Source: Lactarius indigo (taxonomy: Eukaryota > Basidiomycota > Agaricomycetes > Russulales > Russulaceae). From it: DNA of 64,000 nucleotides. Shown here one piece after another: positions 53,456 to 64,000 of this stretch (within the stretch, counting starts at the first letter, position 1; the number at the start of each line of letters is the position of its first letter). The stretch lies in assembly GCA_025766275.1 (NCBI GenBank), contig JAFKAC010000014.1, positions 868,001 to 932,000 of the forward strand, written 5' to 3'. Under the pieces are notes generated by a model, which was not told the origin of the DNA, made no database searches, and saw nothing but the letters and a program-made list of their open reading frames with translations. Position numbers and translations under genes: made by a program.

Positions 53456-55174
53456 TAGTGGATGAGGGTTTGAAGGGATTGCCATTGAACTATGATGGTA
53501 TGTGACAAGTTGTGATCCGGGTCATAGGATTTTTTTTCCCGTGCTACTGTACCCACGTAACATGAGACTCACACGCCACTATTGCTAATACAAGTCGAAA
53601 GGAAACTTAAATTTGCCGTCAGCTTTAACAGCGACCTTTATAGTATTTTTTTACATTGTGCAAGAGGGATCTTTGCACAAGGCAAAGGCGACGCGTCGAC
53701 TTGCGTGTCGGGGACTTGCAAGGGCGATCAATCACGGGACCGCGTTAACTCGCACGTGCCGACCGGGAGCAAGGCTCACGCCTGCGTCCCGAACCCGTCG
53801 AGCGAGCGGGCTGTGGTCGTCAACGTGGACACTGTCAACCCTAGCAACCTCATACTGTCACTCTTGGTCATTTCAGCGGGCTGACTGCAGATCGCACGGT
53901 GCACACGAGCGGGCTGGCTGGTGCGATATCTCGGACACAACGGGGCTGGAACGTTCGTCCTTTTCACCGTCTAAGTCCACTTTCAATCCTTTTTTTTTCT
54001 TGAGTTCTACAGTACAGCCAATGGCGTTCACCTAGAAGACATCACGTCGCTTCAATTATGTCCACTGGTTGCTACGCTAACGTAGGCCCATAACTACTAG
54101 TAGCTACCCATCTGCGGCAATCATCGGCGTCACACCCCAGTCATTTTCCGCTCCAGACAGCCAGAAAGTTCCACCCCAGCGCCTCCACAGCATTCTTGCG
54201 CTCGGTCGCAACTTCTGAGTCAAGCGTTGCTCGGTCAGATACACCCGTCGCTAACCAGCGTTATCCGGTGGACGCTGAACAAGCATGGTAAGGATGGCAC
54301 GTTTGAGCCTTAAGCTCGAATTACTGCATTCAACTACAGTAGCTTTCTCATATACAACTCTTTGGCTTCACCGAACCTTGAACGATTCCCTCTCGTCTTG
54401 TGAATCATCGCTCCGCCGTCTGATTGTCGGCCATCGCCCTTGAATATTCGAACTCCGATAGAACTCCGATCGATACGCCTTACTGCGCGTAACACAAGGT
54501 ATTCGTTGCCAAAACCGGGTGGGGACCTGCATAGTAGAGCGCAATGGTTCAAGCTGTAACTGGCAGGCAGCAGATGCAGTCATCAAAGCAAGCAGTAAGC
54601 TCTGGTGCTTGAACTGTATGAACGATATCGATCACGACGCATTCTCGCGCCGCCTGGCACAGGATTTAATCCCACCCGCTGACTCGGAGCTAGAAATGAT
54701 CTGAACCCCACTTCCCGTAAGATAGCACTTACGACTGGAATATCGAATGCCGTCATCTGTTGTGTTTGAGTTCGACGGTGACCCCGGGGTCTACAATTAG
54801 CCGTGGGGTGGTTATGAACGCATGCAAGTTGGAACTTGAACATATGTAAGTTGTACATAACACCACCGCCGTGATTCAAGCCTTCAAAAAACTGCTAGGC
54901 CCGGGCCACTGGTCTACCTGACAGTGAGTTTTACCGTTTTACGAGACCCTGGTCTAAGCCGTTGGCCAAGTTGCAAGTTAGACTGATCGTATGTCAACTC
55001 ACACACTGGTAGGTGACATTTACGGCAAAAGCATTGGGACATAAATTCAACTGAACCGGGACGTGGACTTCCCAGTAAATGAGACCTTTGGTCTTGGAAA
55101 ATCTGAAACGCATACTCCCTCTCCGTTTGTCGTTGCGTTTCCGTTCTAACATTAGGCCTCTTGGGATATATATA
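53456..55174. other. Spacer with one coding fragment
   Basis: No complete gene seen. At about 54196-54285 the plus strand encodes SDTPVANQRYPVDAEQAW and a donor-like GTAAGG follows, related to the exon at 47840. Other open frames look random. Confidence 0.35.
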
Positions 55175-56111
55175 TATAATAGGGTACTCTGTAATCCTTG
55201 TTGCGGACTGTTTTCGGAGCACTTTCACGTTTGCGATGTCATGCCGACAAGCATCACAGTTCCTCGTATGCGTAGACAACAGCTTCATTTCCGAATGACC
55301 GCGGTGATTTTTTGGCATGGTTTCCCTGTCTAGATTGGTCTCGCCACACGATCGCTCTATTTGTAATTACCAACCTTGCAAGTCTTTCTCATCGTGCAAA
55401 TCTCTCCTCACTGACAACTGCCTGTGTGTCTGAGGGATCGCTTAAATGAAATCATACCTCATGTGCTGAGTGCCCTGCCAAAAATCACAGCCTCTACAGA
55501 GGCCCACCTCGACGCCTTAAGTAGAATATTTCTTCGCAATTCAAAAAGCAATTTATGCACAAGAGTATCGCTGCCGCTCATCATAGCCACACTGGAACCG
55601 CGATCGAATGGCGGTCTCTTTTTGAATCCATCTTTATCCGGCTAACAGGCCGTAGACTTAGGCCGGTCGCAGCACGAACACACCAATGAACGAGAAGGCA
55701 TATCGCTAAGCCCCCTGGCAGTAATAAATTGCAAGAATATGAGCTTAAGTGGTGGTTGGTGACCGGTGACCGGTAACCATAACCCAAGCCATAACCAGCG
55801 GCCGAAACCTAACTTGATACCCTCGCTTGACTCACAGCGTATCTCACTAAAACACCCATTTAGGGTAAGTATTCCGGGCCACATAACAGGGATGAAGACC
55901 AATCATCCACAAAAGTAGGCCGAAGTACCACGGCGGCGCCATATTTCCCGGGCCGTAGCTAAGGACTGATCGGGACTGAGATGAGCTATCAACAATACGT
56001 CAAGAAGCCTACCACTACGAGTATCGGCCATAAAAGCCACGTACAACATGAAGGGACATCATTCAATATCGACCCAACTTCACCCCCTTTCTACTGTCGG
56101 TGCAACTTGTC

Positions 56112-57015
56112 ATGCTCGCTCTGTCACTCCTTCCACTTCTTCTGGCCATACCAGGCTTTGCCATTCCTTCCCGCAGGAGCCAAGTCCCCGCCTCTGCTCT
56201 GACTCTACCCCCAAATCAGCAGCAGCTTGTTGCGCCGGCAGATGACCCGACCTTTGTCGGGACAATCTTCGGATTTCAGAACTTCACATGTTCAGAGAAA
56301 GGAGCCTGGACGTGAGTCGTGCCAGTGGTCGCCTTGTCGTGTGTTCACGCTGATAAACCTGAACGACGTCGGGTAGGTCTGACGGGTTCGAAGGCCAGGT
56401 GTTCGATATATCTGTCATCTTCCCTGGAACCGAATTTCCGAATATTCAAAATGATCTGTTTACTGACTGGAATAACCACCCGAGCAGCGACCCCTTTGAC
56501 CCGACTTTTACCCAGCAAGTCCAGGACAAATATGGGATCCCACTTTCTGGCCAGCACTACTTTGCTGAGGTTCGTGGTAATGGAGGGCCAGTCACACACC
56601 AAGTTTTCGACTTCAGAAATAACGGGGCGACCGCAGGCAACCCGGACGCCATCGTTTTTGCGGATGCAACTGGAGACATTCCGGCACCAACTGGCCCTTC
56701 AGACGTCGACTGGCAGGAGATGACGGCCGTGTCTGGAAAGTTCGCGAGCAAAATCTTCCGTGTAAACACAAAATCGGGTGAGCGGGATGTGGGCGACTCG
56801 GTAAGCACTTCCCAATCTGCAACGGTGGAACACAACTGAATGTGGGCCTTTCAGTGCCAGCCCGGATACCCCGATGATATAGCCAAGTTTACCGCGCAGC
56901 TTTGTGAGTGTCCAGCACCTGGTGGAGAAATGGACCCTGACATGTTTGCTTGTTAATCTATCCACACTTTTTAGGGTTCTATGGTGGCCAAATTGCCTTC
57001 CATAGATCTGGCTAA
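56112..57015 (+). CDS. Secreted DUF3455 protein C
   Basis: Four exons (56112-56311, 56377-56800, 56855-56903, 56975-57015) give 237 residues. The signal peptide is MLALSLLPLLLAIPGFA. The mature part is nearly the same as protein A: FGFQNFTCSEKGAWT, VFDISVIFPGTEFPNI, PLSGQHYFAEV, DVDWQEMTAVSGKFASKIF, C-Q-P-G, QLWFYGGQ. It differs from A by a four-residue deletion after the propeptide-like SRRSQVPASAL stretch and a few substitutions (for example GDIPAPTGPSDV where A has IVMPAPTGPSDV). No stop or splice-site loss is visible. The function of the family is not established. Confidence 0.8.
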
Positions 57016-57194
57016 GCCAGCTCTGATTCAGAATTCCAGGCGTCGTGTGGAAGTGCCAGATACTCATTTATATTTACATTCAGGCCGAGAGAATTTGCTG
57101 TCCCCTTTCATTGTCCCTGGCTTCCGGTCAACTCGATTGTAGACCGGAAATGGACTGCTAAGAGTACGACGCGATAGAGACTGGTATCTCCCTC

Positions 57195-57200
57195 AATAAA
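57195..57200 (+). terminator. Polyadenylation signal of DUF3455 gene C
   Basis: AATAAA in CTCAATAAACAG, 180 bp after the stop and conserved at the same place in the left arm (38377-38372, minus). Confidence 0.4.
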
Positions 57201-57276
57201 CAGTAATTGTCCGTCATAAGCATCGTAGCGCGACCTTTTCTTGCTTCTTTACAATAAAAGCCTCTGCGTTCATCTT

Positions 57277-57418
57277 CCATCAGGAAAAACCTACTTTGCT
57301 AATTTGAGATAATTTCCATATTGAGTAAGAATTATTGACATCTTAGTGACAGCTAGCGTTCGCTAGTCCTAATTATCTCAAATTATCTCAAATTAGCAAA
57401 GTAGGTTTTTCCTGATGG
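57277..57418. mobile_element. MITE, 142 bp with perfect 39 bp inverted repeats
   Basis: 57277-57315 (starting CCATCAGGAAAAACCTACTT) and 57380-57418 are exact reverse complements. The 64 bp interior is AT-rich and has a smaller palindrome (GCTAGCGTTCGCTAG). The left arm of the inverted duplication has no such element at the matching site (about 38285-38295), an empty-site control. The target duplication is unclear. Confidence 0.85.
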
Positions 57419-58775
57419 CCCCCACTCCAATTCCAAGACGACGAAGCGGCTCTGGGAGTAACCGCTACGACGAGATTAAATCTCGATTTTTTATCTCTTC
57501 CAACCGCGGAATAGACGGCGGAAATAGTATCTTGCGAATCTTGCGAAAGATTCCACCCACACCGCGGGTTAGTCAATAGATCCCTTCACGCTAGTTTGGT
57601 CGGCCCACCCTCAAGGCATAAGTGGAACCGTGCATCTTTCGATACCAAGCCGTGCGTTCTTCTGATGAATTCCATTTACCGAGGGGTGGTCGAGCCACGA
57701 GCAACGTAAAATATGCGTAAACGTGTATGGAATCTATGGATAGGGGTGTTCTTAGAGGCCGCTCACCTGGTACATCCCCTCTGAGAATCTCGCTACTACA
57801 ATTAATTTCTACAGGTTATGGGCCCTGCCCTTTTCCCAAAAAACCTCTGGTCTCCATCGTAGTGGTCTTCATCGGTTTTGATCCACAGAATAGGCTGCTA
57901 GAAGATTGTAGAAACTCGATTTCAATACATCGTCAGGTCCCGCCTCCTGACCCGTGCTCGCGTGCTCCCCCGCAGCTTCCTCGAATTCGTCGCAGCAATC
58001 CGATGGCAACAGAGAGAGAAGTATCTCAAAGCCCCAAAGAGAATGGACACCCGGCTTGCCCCTAAGTTGATAAAAATTCCATTCCATAAACAGTAAAACA
58101 TGGCCTCGTCAAGTAACGGATGATGTTTCACATACATCTACTTTTGTAACTAAAGGTGTCAGGACTCAGGTGGGCGACCCTGGCGCGAGATAATGGAAAG
58201 GAGGGGGGGGTAACCGTGCCAGTGACAACTTGAAGGCGCGCGTCCTGCCCGAGTCTAGCGCCTACGGACATTGCCGGGAGGCAGGTGGTTGCTTTCTCAG
58301 TCGTCGCTGGTAGCAACTTTATGGCAGGCTCGACCCTCCGGATCACGGGTGGTTTGTGCTTGCACCTTCGTCTACAGTGTGTGGTACCACATGCTACTGT
58401 AAGTCACGCTCCTTCCCCAGCACACGTCTGGCGACTCTGGCCAATAGTCTATTTGCTTCCGGGTATGGTAAGCTGTTGAAGGACCTCGAGTAGACGTAGA
58501 GAGGTGATAACCGGCGCCCTTGCTAGGCCTCGTAGTGGTCACTTTGTCAAACGCCGCCTGAGGTCCAAAGAGAGAAATAGCTTGTATTAGTGGTATATTT
58601 AGATAGGGACGAAATGCAATAAACAGTGAGGAAAAGCCGATGGATAATAAATTAGTCGAACAGGTGCGCGGCTGGCTTGGTCGTGTATTGGATCTGAGGG
58701 GGAATGAATTTTATTCACAAATTTGTGTCATCGCACCATACATCTTGAGAGCTATATGCGCGATGGTAGGCTCAC

Positions 58776-59390
58776 TCAATTGTTTCTTGAATTCTCAGCC
58801 TCCTCCTTAAAATTCTCGTGTCCCTCTTCGATACCAATGCGCATATGGAATCTCCAGCGGATTTGTTTACACAAAGATGTGATGTTCCCGTATCGTGCCT
58901 CAACGGAGTTCCATCCAGTGAAGTAAACGCCTACCGAGGGATCCTCGTGCGTCACACTAAAACTAGACTCCAAAAAGCCTTGCGGCTGAAGCGACCGAAG
59001 GTTGCGGCATCGCGCTGTGTGCCATTTCGGGCATCTCCTCTATGCGGACCTCGTGCGTTTGTAGAAAGTCGACCTCGGTAACGGGTACCTCAACGCGCAG
59101 CTGTAAGAACCCAGACAACGGCGTGCGGAGGTCACGTATGGGAGTGGCCGCAAGAGATTGGCGCCTCTGGAGGAACCCGGGATTCAATGGATCTGCCGCG
59201 AAAGCGACGCGCGCGCGTGCGGGGTTGCCAAGCTACGACCTTGTCATCACTAGGCGCGAAGGTGGACTCTGTAAACTCACAAAGGACGTTCTTGGGGTTC
59301 TCAATCATCACGCCCCAGTACTTCTCCTTCAGGCCCTTCTCTCTGTCGGGAGTTCGTGAGACTGTCCCGAAGGTCGAAACTTACTGCCAG
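58776..59390 (-). pseudogene. Degenerate gene, weak similarity to dimeric alpha-beta-barrel (ABM-like) proteins
   Basis: Minus-strand pieces read like protein: KEKYWGVMIENPKNVL (about 59330), PGFLQRR then RVEVPVTEVDFLQTHEVRIE (59187-59040), and THEDPSVGVYFTGWNSVEA then FHMRIGIEEGHENF (58970-58790), ending at TGA 58776. The VYFTGWNSVEA motif resembles the strand-plus-helix core of fungal antibiotic-biosynthesis-monooxygenase-like proteins. A frame change near 58965 and no clean splice sites suggest a relic. The identification is tentative. Confidence 0.25.
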
Positions 59391-59849
59391 CCCTGCACGG
59401 AGTGCTTAGAATAGGGAAGGATCCGCCAAGCACTGGCCGGTACAGGCGGACTGGACGACTTGGACGATGAGGTCCTCAGATGCCATAAGAGTGAAAGAGG
59501 TCGGGGATTAAAGGAGAAAGAATAACTCAGCGCTTGACGCAGCTGGCGGGCTTTAGAGGCTGAGACAATGCGATTTAAAATGGAAAAATGAAGAGTAATA
59601 CCGTAAGTACATGATGTCTCCTGCTCGTTTGTTGTTGCCGCGAAATAGACTCGAAAGGTGCCCAGTAAGGAGGGCTAGCCTTGAGGCTAGCAGCGAGTTA
59701 CAGTAGCGGGGTCACCGTGGCCGGGGTTACTGTAAGGTTAATCGATGTGATTCATTGCTGGGCCCGACCTTGTAATCCAGTAGTTGGCGCCATTCGTAAC
59801 CACAGACGGGTTTTCTCACACTCTGAAAGCCAGGAGTCACGATCGTATC
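59391..59849. other. Upstream region of an F-box gene; no gene seen
   Basis: Contains a 7 bp-stem hairpin GCTAGCC-TTGA-GGCTAGC (59674-59691) and, just after it, the inverted pair TTACAGTA...TTACTGTAA (about 59698-59734). Confidence 0.4.
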
Positions 59850-61342
59850 ATGCCTCGTTGCGACTCAGAGGAATATGGAAAAGAATTGTGTCGCCGAGGT
59901 ATGTCCGATTCGGAGTCCAAGCTGTGACCCCGATTCAAGTTGTTCGAATATCGCTTACCTTTTTCATTGGAGCAGGGGCGATTGAAACACTCACCGACGA
60001 CGTCCTCCTGGATATATTCAGTTTCTATAGGGACCGCCTCAAGAAATTCCCGGGTCGCCCTTGGAGATGGCACACGCTAGTTCATGTATGCAGACGTTGG
60101 CGACATATCGTCTTTTCCTCGCCACGCCGTCTCGATTTGCAACTCCTTTGTACAGTCGGAGTACCCGTGAGGGAGTACCTCGACTGCTGGCCACCAACAC
60201 TTTCCATCGCCATAAACTACAGACTCCACTGGGATTCCCAACCATCTTCCGGGGCTGAGGATAACCTCATTGCTGCACTCGAAAACCCCGAGCGCGTATG
60301 CTCGATCGAGCTTGTTGCAACAAGCTCGTTTTTAGAAAAGATTTCAAGTGTGATGCAGGAATCGTTTCCTGCATTGACAAACCTCTGGCTCTGGTCAGCC
60401 GACATCGGGGCGACAGTGCCGATCATTCCTCAAGGTTTCTTGGGTGAATCTACTCGTCTAAAAAAGATCACCTTGGGCAGCATCTCGTTTCCGGCATTAC
60501 CAAAACTCCTTTTGTCTTGCAGGGACCTCGTCAATCTTCACCTTATGGAGATACCAAATTCTGGCTACATTTCCCCAGAAGCGATGGTCGCCAGTTTGTC
60601 AAGCTTGTCTCGGCTCAAGACACTCGAAATCGGATTTAGTTCCCCGCGCTCATGTAGTGGAAGAAGGCCCCCTCCTCCCCTTACTCGATCTACCATTTCC
60701 GCCCTCACCGAGTTCACTTTCAAGGGGAGTAACGAATACTTGGAAGACCTCGTAGCCAGAATGGATACCCCTTCACTTCATGAATTCTACATATTATTTT
60801 TCCACCAGCTCATCTTCGATGTCCCACAGCTGTCTCAGTTTATTTGTCGCACAGAGGGACTGGGATCACCCGACAAGGCGACAATGATCTCGAGCGAGAT
60901 AGCTGTCTCACTCAGGCTTTGGCGAGTGGGACGATCGGCAGGATCTCCGCCGGTTGTCAGATCCTTTTCATTAAATATTCCATACAAGGACCTCGATTGG
61001 CAAGTTTCGTCCGTGGCCCAGATTTGTCTCCAGTCGTTATCTTTCCTCTCTGGCGTCAAACGACTCAGTATTGACTCGACTACTGAGCAACTAGGTTCGC
61101 AAGATGACGTGGGCCCTGCGGAGTGGCATCGCCTTTTTCGCTCATTTACCGCTGTGGAGGCACTTTATGTATCCGAGCCGCTGGGGTCGCAAGTTGCTCT
61201 TGCCCTAGCAAGTGCCACAGGGCAGGCAGAAATTCTACCCGCGCTGCGAAGTACTTCCTTCAAGGAGCCCCTGGGATTTACTTCAGTACCGGACATCGTC
61301 GAGCCATCCCCGCCGCCCGCAGGCCTTCCGATCCCCCCGTAG
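59850..61342 (+). CDS. F-box/LRR-like protein with altered C-terminus
   Basis: Two exons, 59850-59898 (MPRCDSEEYGKELCRR) and 59976-61342, give 471 residues. F-box: IETLTDDVLLDIFSFYR with WHTLVHVCRRWRHIVFSSPR. Body: ALENPERVCSIEL, VMQESFPALTNLWLW, GFLGESTRLKKITLG, YISPEAMVASLSSLSRL, EDLVARMDTPSL, DLDWQVSSVAQ. It is the only F-box gene on the plus strand here. Its end diverges from the family: after PDIVEP the frame runs into a proline-rich tail, while the +1 frame continues with the family-like AARRPSDPPVA, so a one-base shift near 61312 replaced the last ~30 residues. The rest is intact. The role as SCF adaptor is inferred. Confidence 0.7.
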
Positions 61343-62798
61343 CCACGCACCTTGGGAACGACAATTCCCCTCCTATGAGCACATGAGTGATTGATGCCCT
61401 CCTCTCTATCCTTTCATCGATCCACCATCGCGCATCTATACTCTGTATTTACTGTCTGGAAAATTTCTTCACGTACATTCATTTTGATGCTATGAACGTC
61501 CTCACTCCCGCCCGTACGTTCACGTCTCTCATTGTATGACAATTTTAGGTCCGTTCGTATGATGTAGACTATGGTGTATCAGGACGGTCACTCGGACATT
61601 TTACTTCGGCTAGACCCTATGATCAATCCTACAGACACATTCGTGCGCCAGTACCCACCAATTCTTGGTCTCACTCAGTCTCACTATTCTCTGGTTCGAC
61701 AACGCCACCGTCATTCACAAGCATGCCGTGGAAAGCTGGTCCGTCTGAGCTGCGGTTGTCGACTCTGCGGTGCATGTCTATCACAAGACATTGGCACTGA
61801 GACAATGACCCTGCATCATTTCCAAGAGTCACCATCGGCCGATAATACTGGACCTTTGGGTAGTACGTACATACAATTGGCATCCTGGCAACGACACTCG
61901 GATGCGTCCCACCCAGCGGGAGTTTCCGGCCCGGGCCTGACACAGAGCGGCCGATCGTTCCCTCACAAGTCCGCCCGCCAAGTATTAGCTCAGATGGTCG
62001 AATATAGTCTCGACTAGACTACCCACCAGCTTGAGTACGTACAACTTTTGCAGGTCCTCACGCCGCATTGTTCAGCAAATGTTTTGCTTGGCACTTTCCC
62101 CGTGGCCGTGAAACATGAACAGAGCTCTCCACTTGAAGTGTGTGAGTCCTATGTCTGAGGACAGGACTTGGGACAGGATACCAAGTTCGTGAAAGGCGGC
62201 CCGTAGATTCGCAGTTGTGCCAGTGTGCGGGTAACTGATGTGCGCCCATTAACTAGCAGGGTAACACTCACGCACTGGCACTTGATCACGACTCTTGAGT
62301 CGAGCGGCTCTCAACCCAAAACACCGCCCAATTGAATATTGAACCGATGTCGTTCCCGGCTTTATTCCACCTCATACGGTTGGCGCTAAACAGGTATGCC
62401 GGGGGAACGTCGGATCAGGGTCATCGTAAATATATGCAGTCTGTTCTCGCTGGTAGTGTGACCTAATAGACGGGGCGAGGGGAGCGCAGTCGATCTAGGA
62501 TGAGGCGCCCGGAGTAGATATTAAATGCCAAACAAAGAAGCATGTATAACTTCATATATCTCTCCCCAATGGTTTACCGCCAAGTGCGGCGACTGGTCCA
62601 ATTACACCGTAGAATATAGGGAAACGCCCTCAACCAATCACAACAAATTCGTCTTTAAAACCCAGGTGAATGTATGTATCACGACAATTTCGAGTGAAAG
62701 GCCAATAGATTTTTTTGGGTAGTCATATTGTAAATGGTATGGAGGGTAGTCAAAACTGTTACACCGTAAAAAAACAAAACCTAGTATGGAACTTTCTC
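61343..62798. other. Spacer; no gene seen
   Basis: A 148-codon open frame at 61571-62017 has no motifs and overlaps others; probably chance. Confidence 0.35.
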
Positions 62799-64000
62799 TC
62801 ATTCGTTGGCATAGGTCCTCATTCTCTCATCAAACTCCGCTTCCGTATCGGCGATGGTCACGGGCCGACCAGAGATCCTACGCGCTGCGAGGAACTTCTC
62901 GACAGACGTCACAGGTTGGTCGTCTAAGTAAATCAAGTCAAGGACCGGCAACACTTCGGCGGCCATCTCTCCGGCGAGGTCTTCCAGTGCAAGAGTAACG
63001 TGTCTCGCGAACTTCCCTGATATGCGCAGTGTTCGCATCGCAGAGAGTTTGCGGAGGAGGAGCGGCCATTCACCGCCCTCACGACTTGCGTTGTCCAAAT
63101 TCGACAACTTGAGATGGACCACACGAGAGAGCATAGCGGAATGTTGGCTGAAAACCTGGGCTATTCGCGAGACTTGCCCTTCAATCGCATCGCAACGGAT
63201 CAATGCGCAGATACGATCCCAATCTGGATGGCTTTCAGGATGCGGATACATCTTGAAGGTGACCCACGGATGCGAAAACGATACATCCGCGCGCCTGATT
63301 AGGGACAACTCGGGGGCTTGTAAGCGATCGATGAACTTGAAAAGTCGCGCGACTTGAAAGTCGAAAAGCTGATTCAAGTACTGGGCGTGGATCTGGTTGA
63401 GTTGAGGGCTATCGATTTGGGCCACCAAGTCCTCTAGATACTCGCTCGCGCCTTGGAACACAAAGGAAGTGAGAACAGGAAGCAAAGTCCGCGTTTCAGG
63501 AGACGGTCGTATTCGGTCAGGGTGGGACTTAACCGATCGGTATTTAATGCGAAGGGATTTGAGCCTAGGTAAGGCGGCTAAACATGCGACCATAGCCTCC
63601 GGCGAAATGTAGCCGCCCTGGGGAATTTGGTCGAGATGGAGATGGACGAGGTCATTAGTGGACGAAAGAAGCGTGGGTAATTTTGGAAAGAGAATGCCTT
63701 CCAGGTGAATGTGCCGTAAACGCGGCGCAGATCCACCCAAGAACCCGCTTGGAAGGGCAAGCCGTCCCCCGAATCCCACCTGAAGGGTAAGGTGTGTCAG
63801 TTCCGGAAATGGCTCTTGCATCGCCATGACCATATCTTCTGACCGATGTCCAATTAGGCGAAGATCGATATAGCGCACGCGACCGGGGTGCTCGAGTGCA
63901 GCAAAGACACTATCTTCGTCGTTAGGAGTAAGGCTGCCGTTACGGTTATAGTGAATGGCGATTGGAAAGGGTGGCCAGCAACCCAGATTCTCCCTCGTGG
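62799..64000 (-). CDS. F-box/LRR-like protein, 5' end beyond the window
   Basis: The minus-strand frame is open from the right edge to TGA at 62801-62799, about 400 residues. At the edge it reads LGCWPPFPIAIHYN, the segment that follows the F-box in paralogues, so the F-box and first exons lie outside the window. Body: ALEHPGRVRYIDLRL, AMQEPFPELTHLTL, GFLGGSAPRLRHIHLEG, YISPEAMVACLAALPRL, EDLVAQIDSPQL, EVLPVLDLIYLDDQPVTS, and the C-terminal FDERMRTYANE, close to the end of the locus at 51633. No defect in the visible part. Confidence 0.72.
   Translation of the reverse strand, partial: TRENLGCWPPFPIAIHYNRNGSLTPNDEDSVFAALEHPGRVRYIDLRLIGHRSEDMVMAMQEPFPELTHLTLQVGFGGRLALPSGFLGGSAPRLRHIHLEGILFPKLPTLLSSTNDLVHLHLDQIPQGGYISPEAMVACLAALPRLKSLRIKYRSVKSHPDRIRPSPETRTLLPVLTSFVFQGASEYLEDLVAQIDSPQLNQIHAQYLNQLFDFQVARLFKFIDRLQAPELSLIRRADVSFSHPWVTFKMYPHPESHPDWDRICALIRCDAIEGQVSRIAQVFSQHSAMLSRVVHLKLSNLDNASREGGEWPLLLRKLSAMRTLRISGKFARHVTLALEDLAGEMAAEVLPVLDLIYLDDQPVTSVEKFLAARRISGRPVTIADTEAEFDERMRTYANE

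Larger units (their letters stand above)
55175..58528 (-). repeat. Right arm of the ~3.2 kb inverted duplication
   Basis: Reverse complement of 37185-40403 in the same order: the region around 55300-55980 matches 39600-40400, the DUF3455 gene matches its twin, and 57420-58520 matches 37190-38290. The arms are separated by about 14.8 kb. Confidence 0.85.

Noticed and set aside
54583..54879. 98-codon open frame on the minus strand
   Set aside because: No recognisable composition or motif; likely chance.
57195..57250. Possible tRNA or small RNA gene near the CAATAAA block
   Set aside because: No cloverleaf or A/B box pattern could be found; it fits a polyadenylation region.
61571..62017. 148-codon open frame on the plus strand
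   Set aside because: Considered as a small Cys-containing protein, but there is no signal peptide, the Cys pattern is not consistent, and a competing open frame lies on the other strand.

Overview
The window looks like accessory, repeat-rich DNA from a filamentous basidiomycete (Agaricomycetes). A Rhizoctonia-like fungus fits best, but that is inference from family content. The direct evidence is eukaryotic gene structure with many 48-65 nt GT-AG introns, a chromodomain Ty3/gypsy element, an intron-rich hAT transposon, ricin-B-type lectin repeats, DUF3455 secreted proteins and a large family of leucine-rich F-box genes. No tRNA, rRNA, CRISPR or bacterial feature was seen.

Layout. Positions 120-5340 and 6230-24600 are two copies of one tandemly duplicated unit. 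Each unit holds a ~1 kb non-coding repeat, a ricin-B-like lectin gene and a small coiled-coil gene. The first copy carries a fragment of a GFAT (glucosamine synthesis) gene and is followed by a 559 bp solo LTR. The second copy was inflated by an 8 kb gypsy element (TSD ATGGG), a 4.2 kb hAT element and a 1.05 kb solo LTR inside the last lectin intron. Positions 25098-36429 hold five F-box loci on the minus strand, interrupted by MFS relics and a broken sedolisin gene. Positions 37185-40403 and 55175-58528 are the arms of a large inverted duplication. Each arm carries an intact DUF3455 secreted-protein gene; a third, diverged copy of the unit lies at about 42840-45140. Between the arms are a 33-copy 20 bp minisatellite, an MFS relic, an unidentified coiled-coil gene end and two more F-box loci. 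The right arm carries a 142 bp MITE that the left arm lacks. Two further F-box genes close the window; the last is cut by its right edge.

How the parts relate. The nine F-box loci are probably paralogous SCF substrate adaptors. Several share a tiny 14-20 nt first coding exon, and two share a TATA element. The lectins and DUF3455 proteins are candidate carbohydrate-binding and secreted products. A recurring theme is loss of CpG to TpG or CpA: it marks one coiled-coil gene copy, the edge units of the minisatellite, and TGA codons at arginine-like positions in both transposons. This suggests cytosine methylation followed by deamination, or a RIP-like process, acting on repeated DNA.
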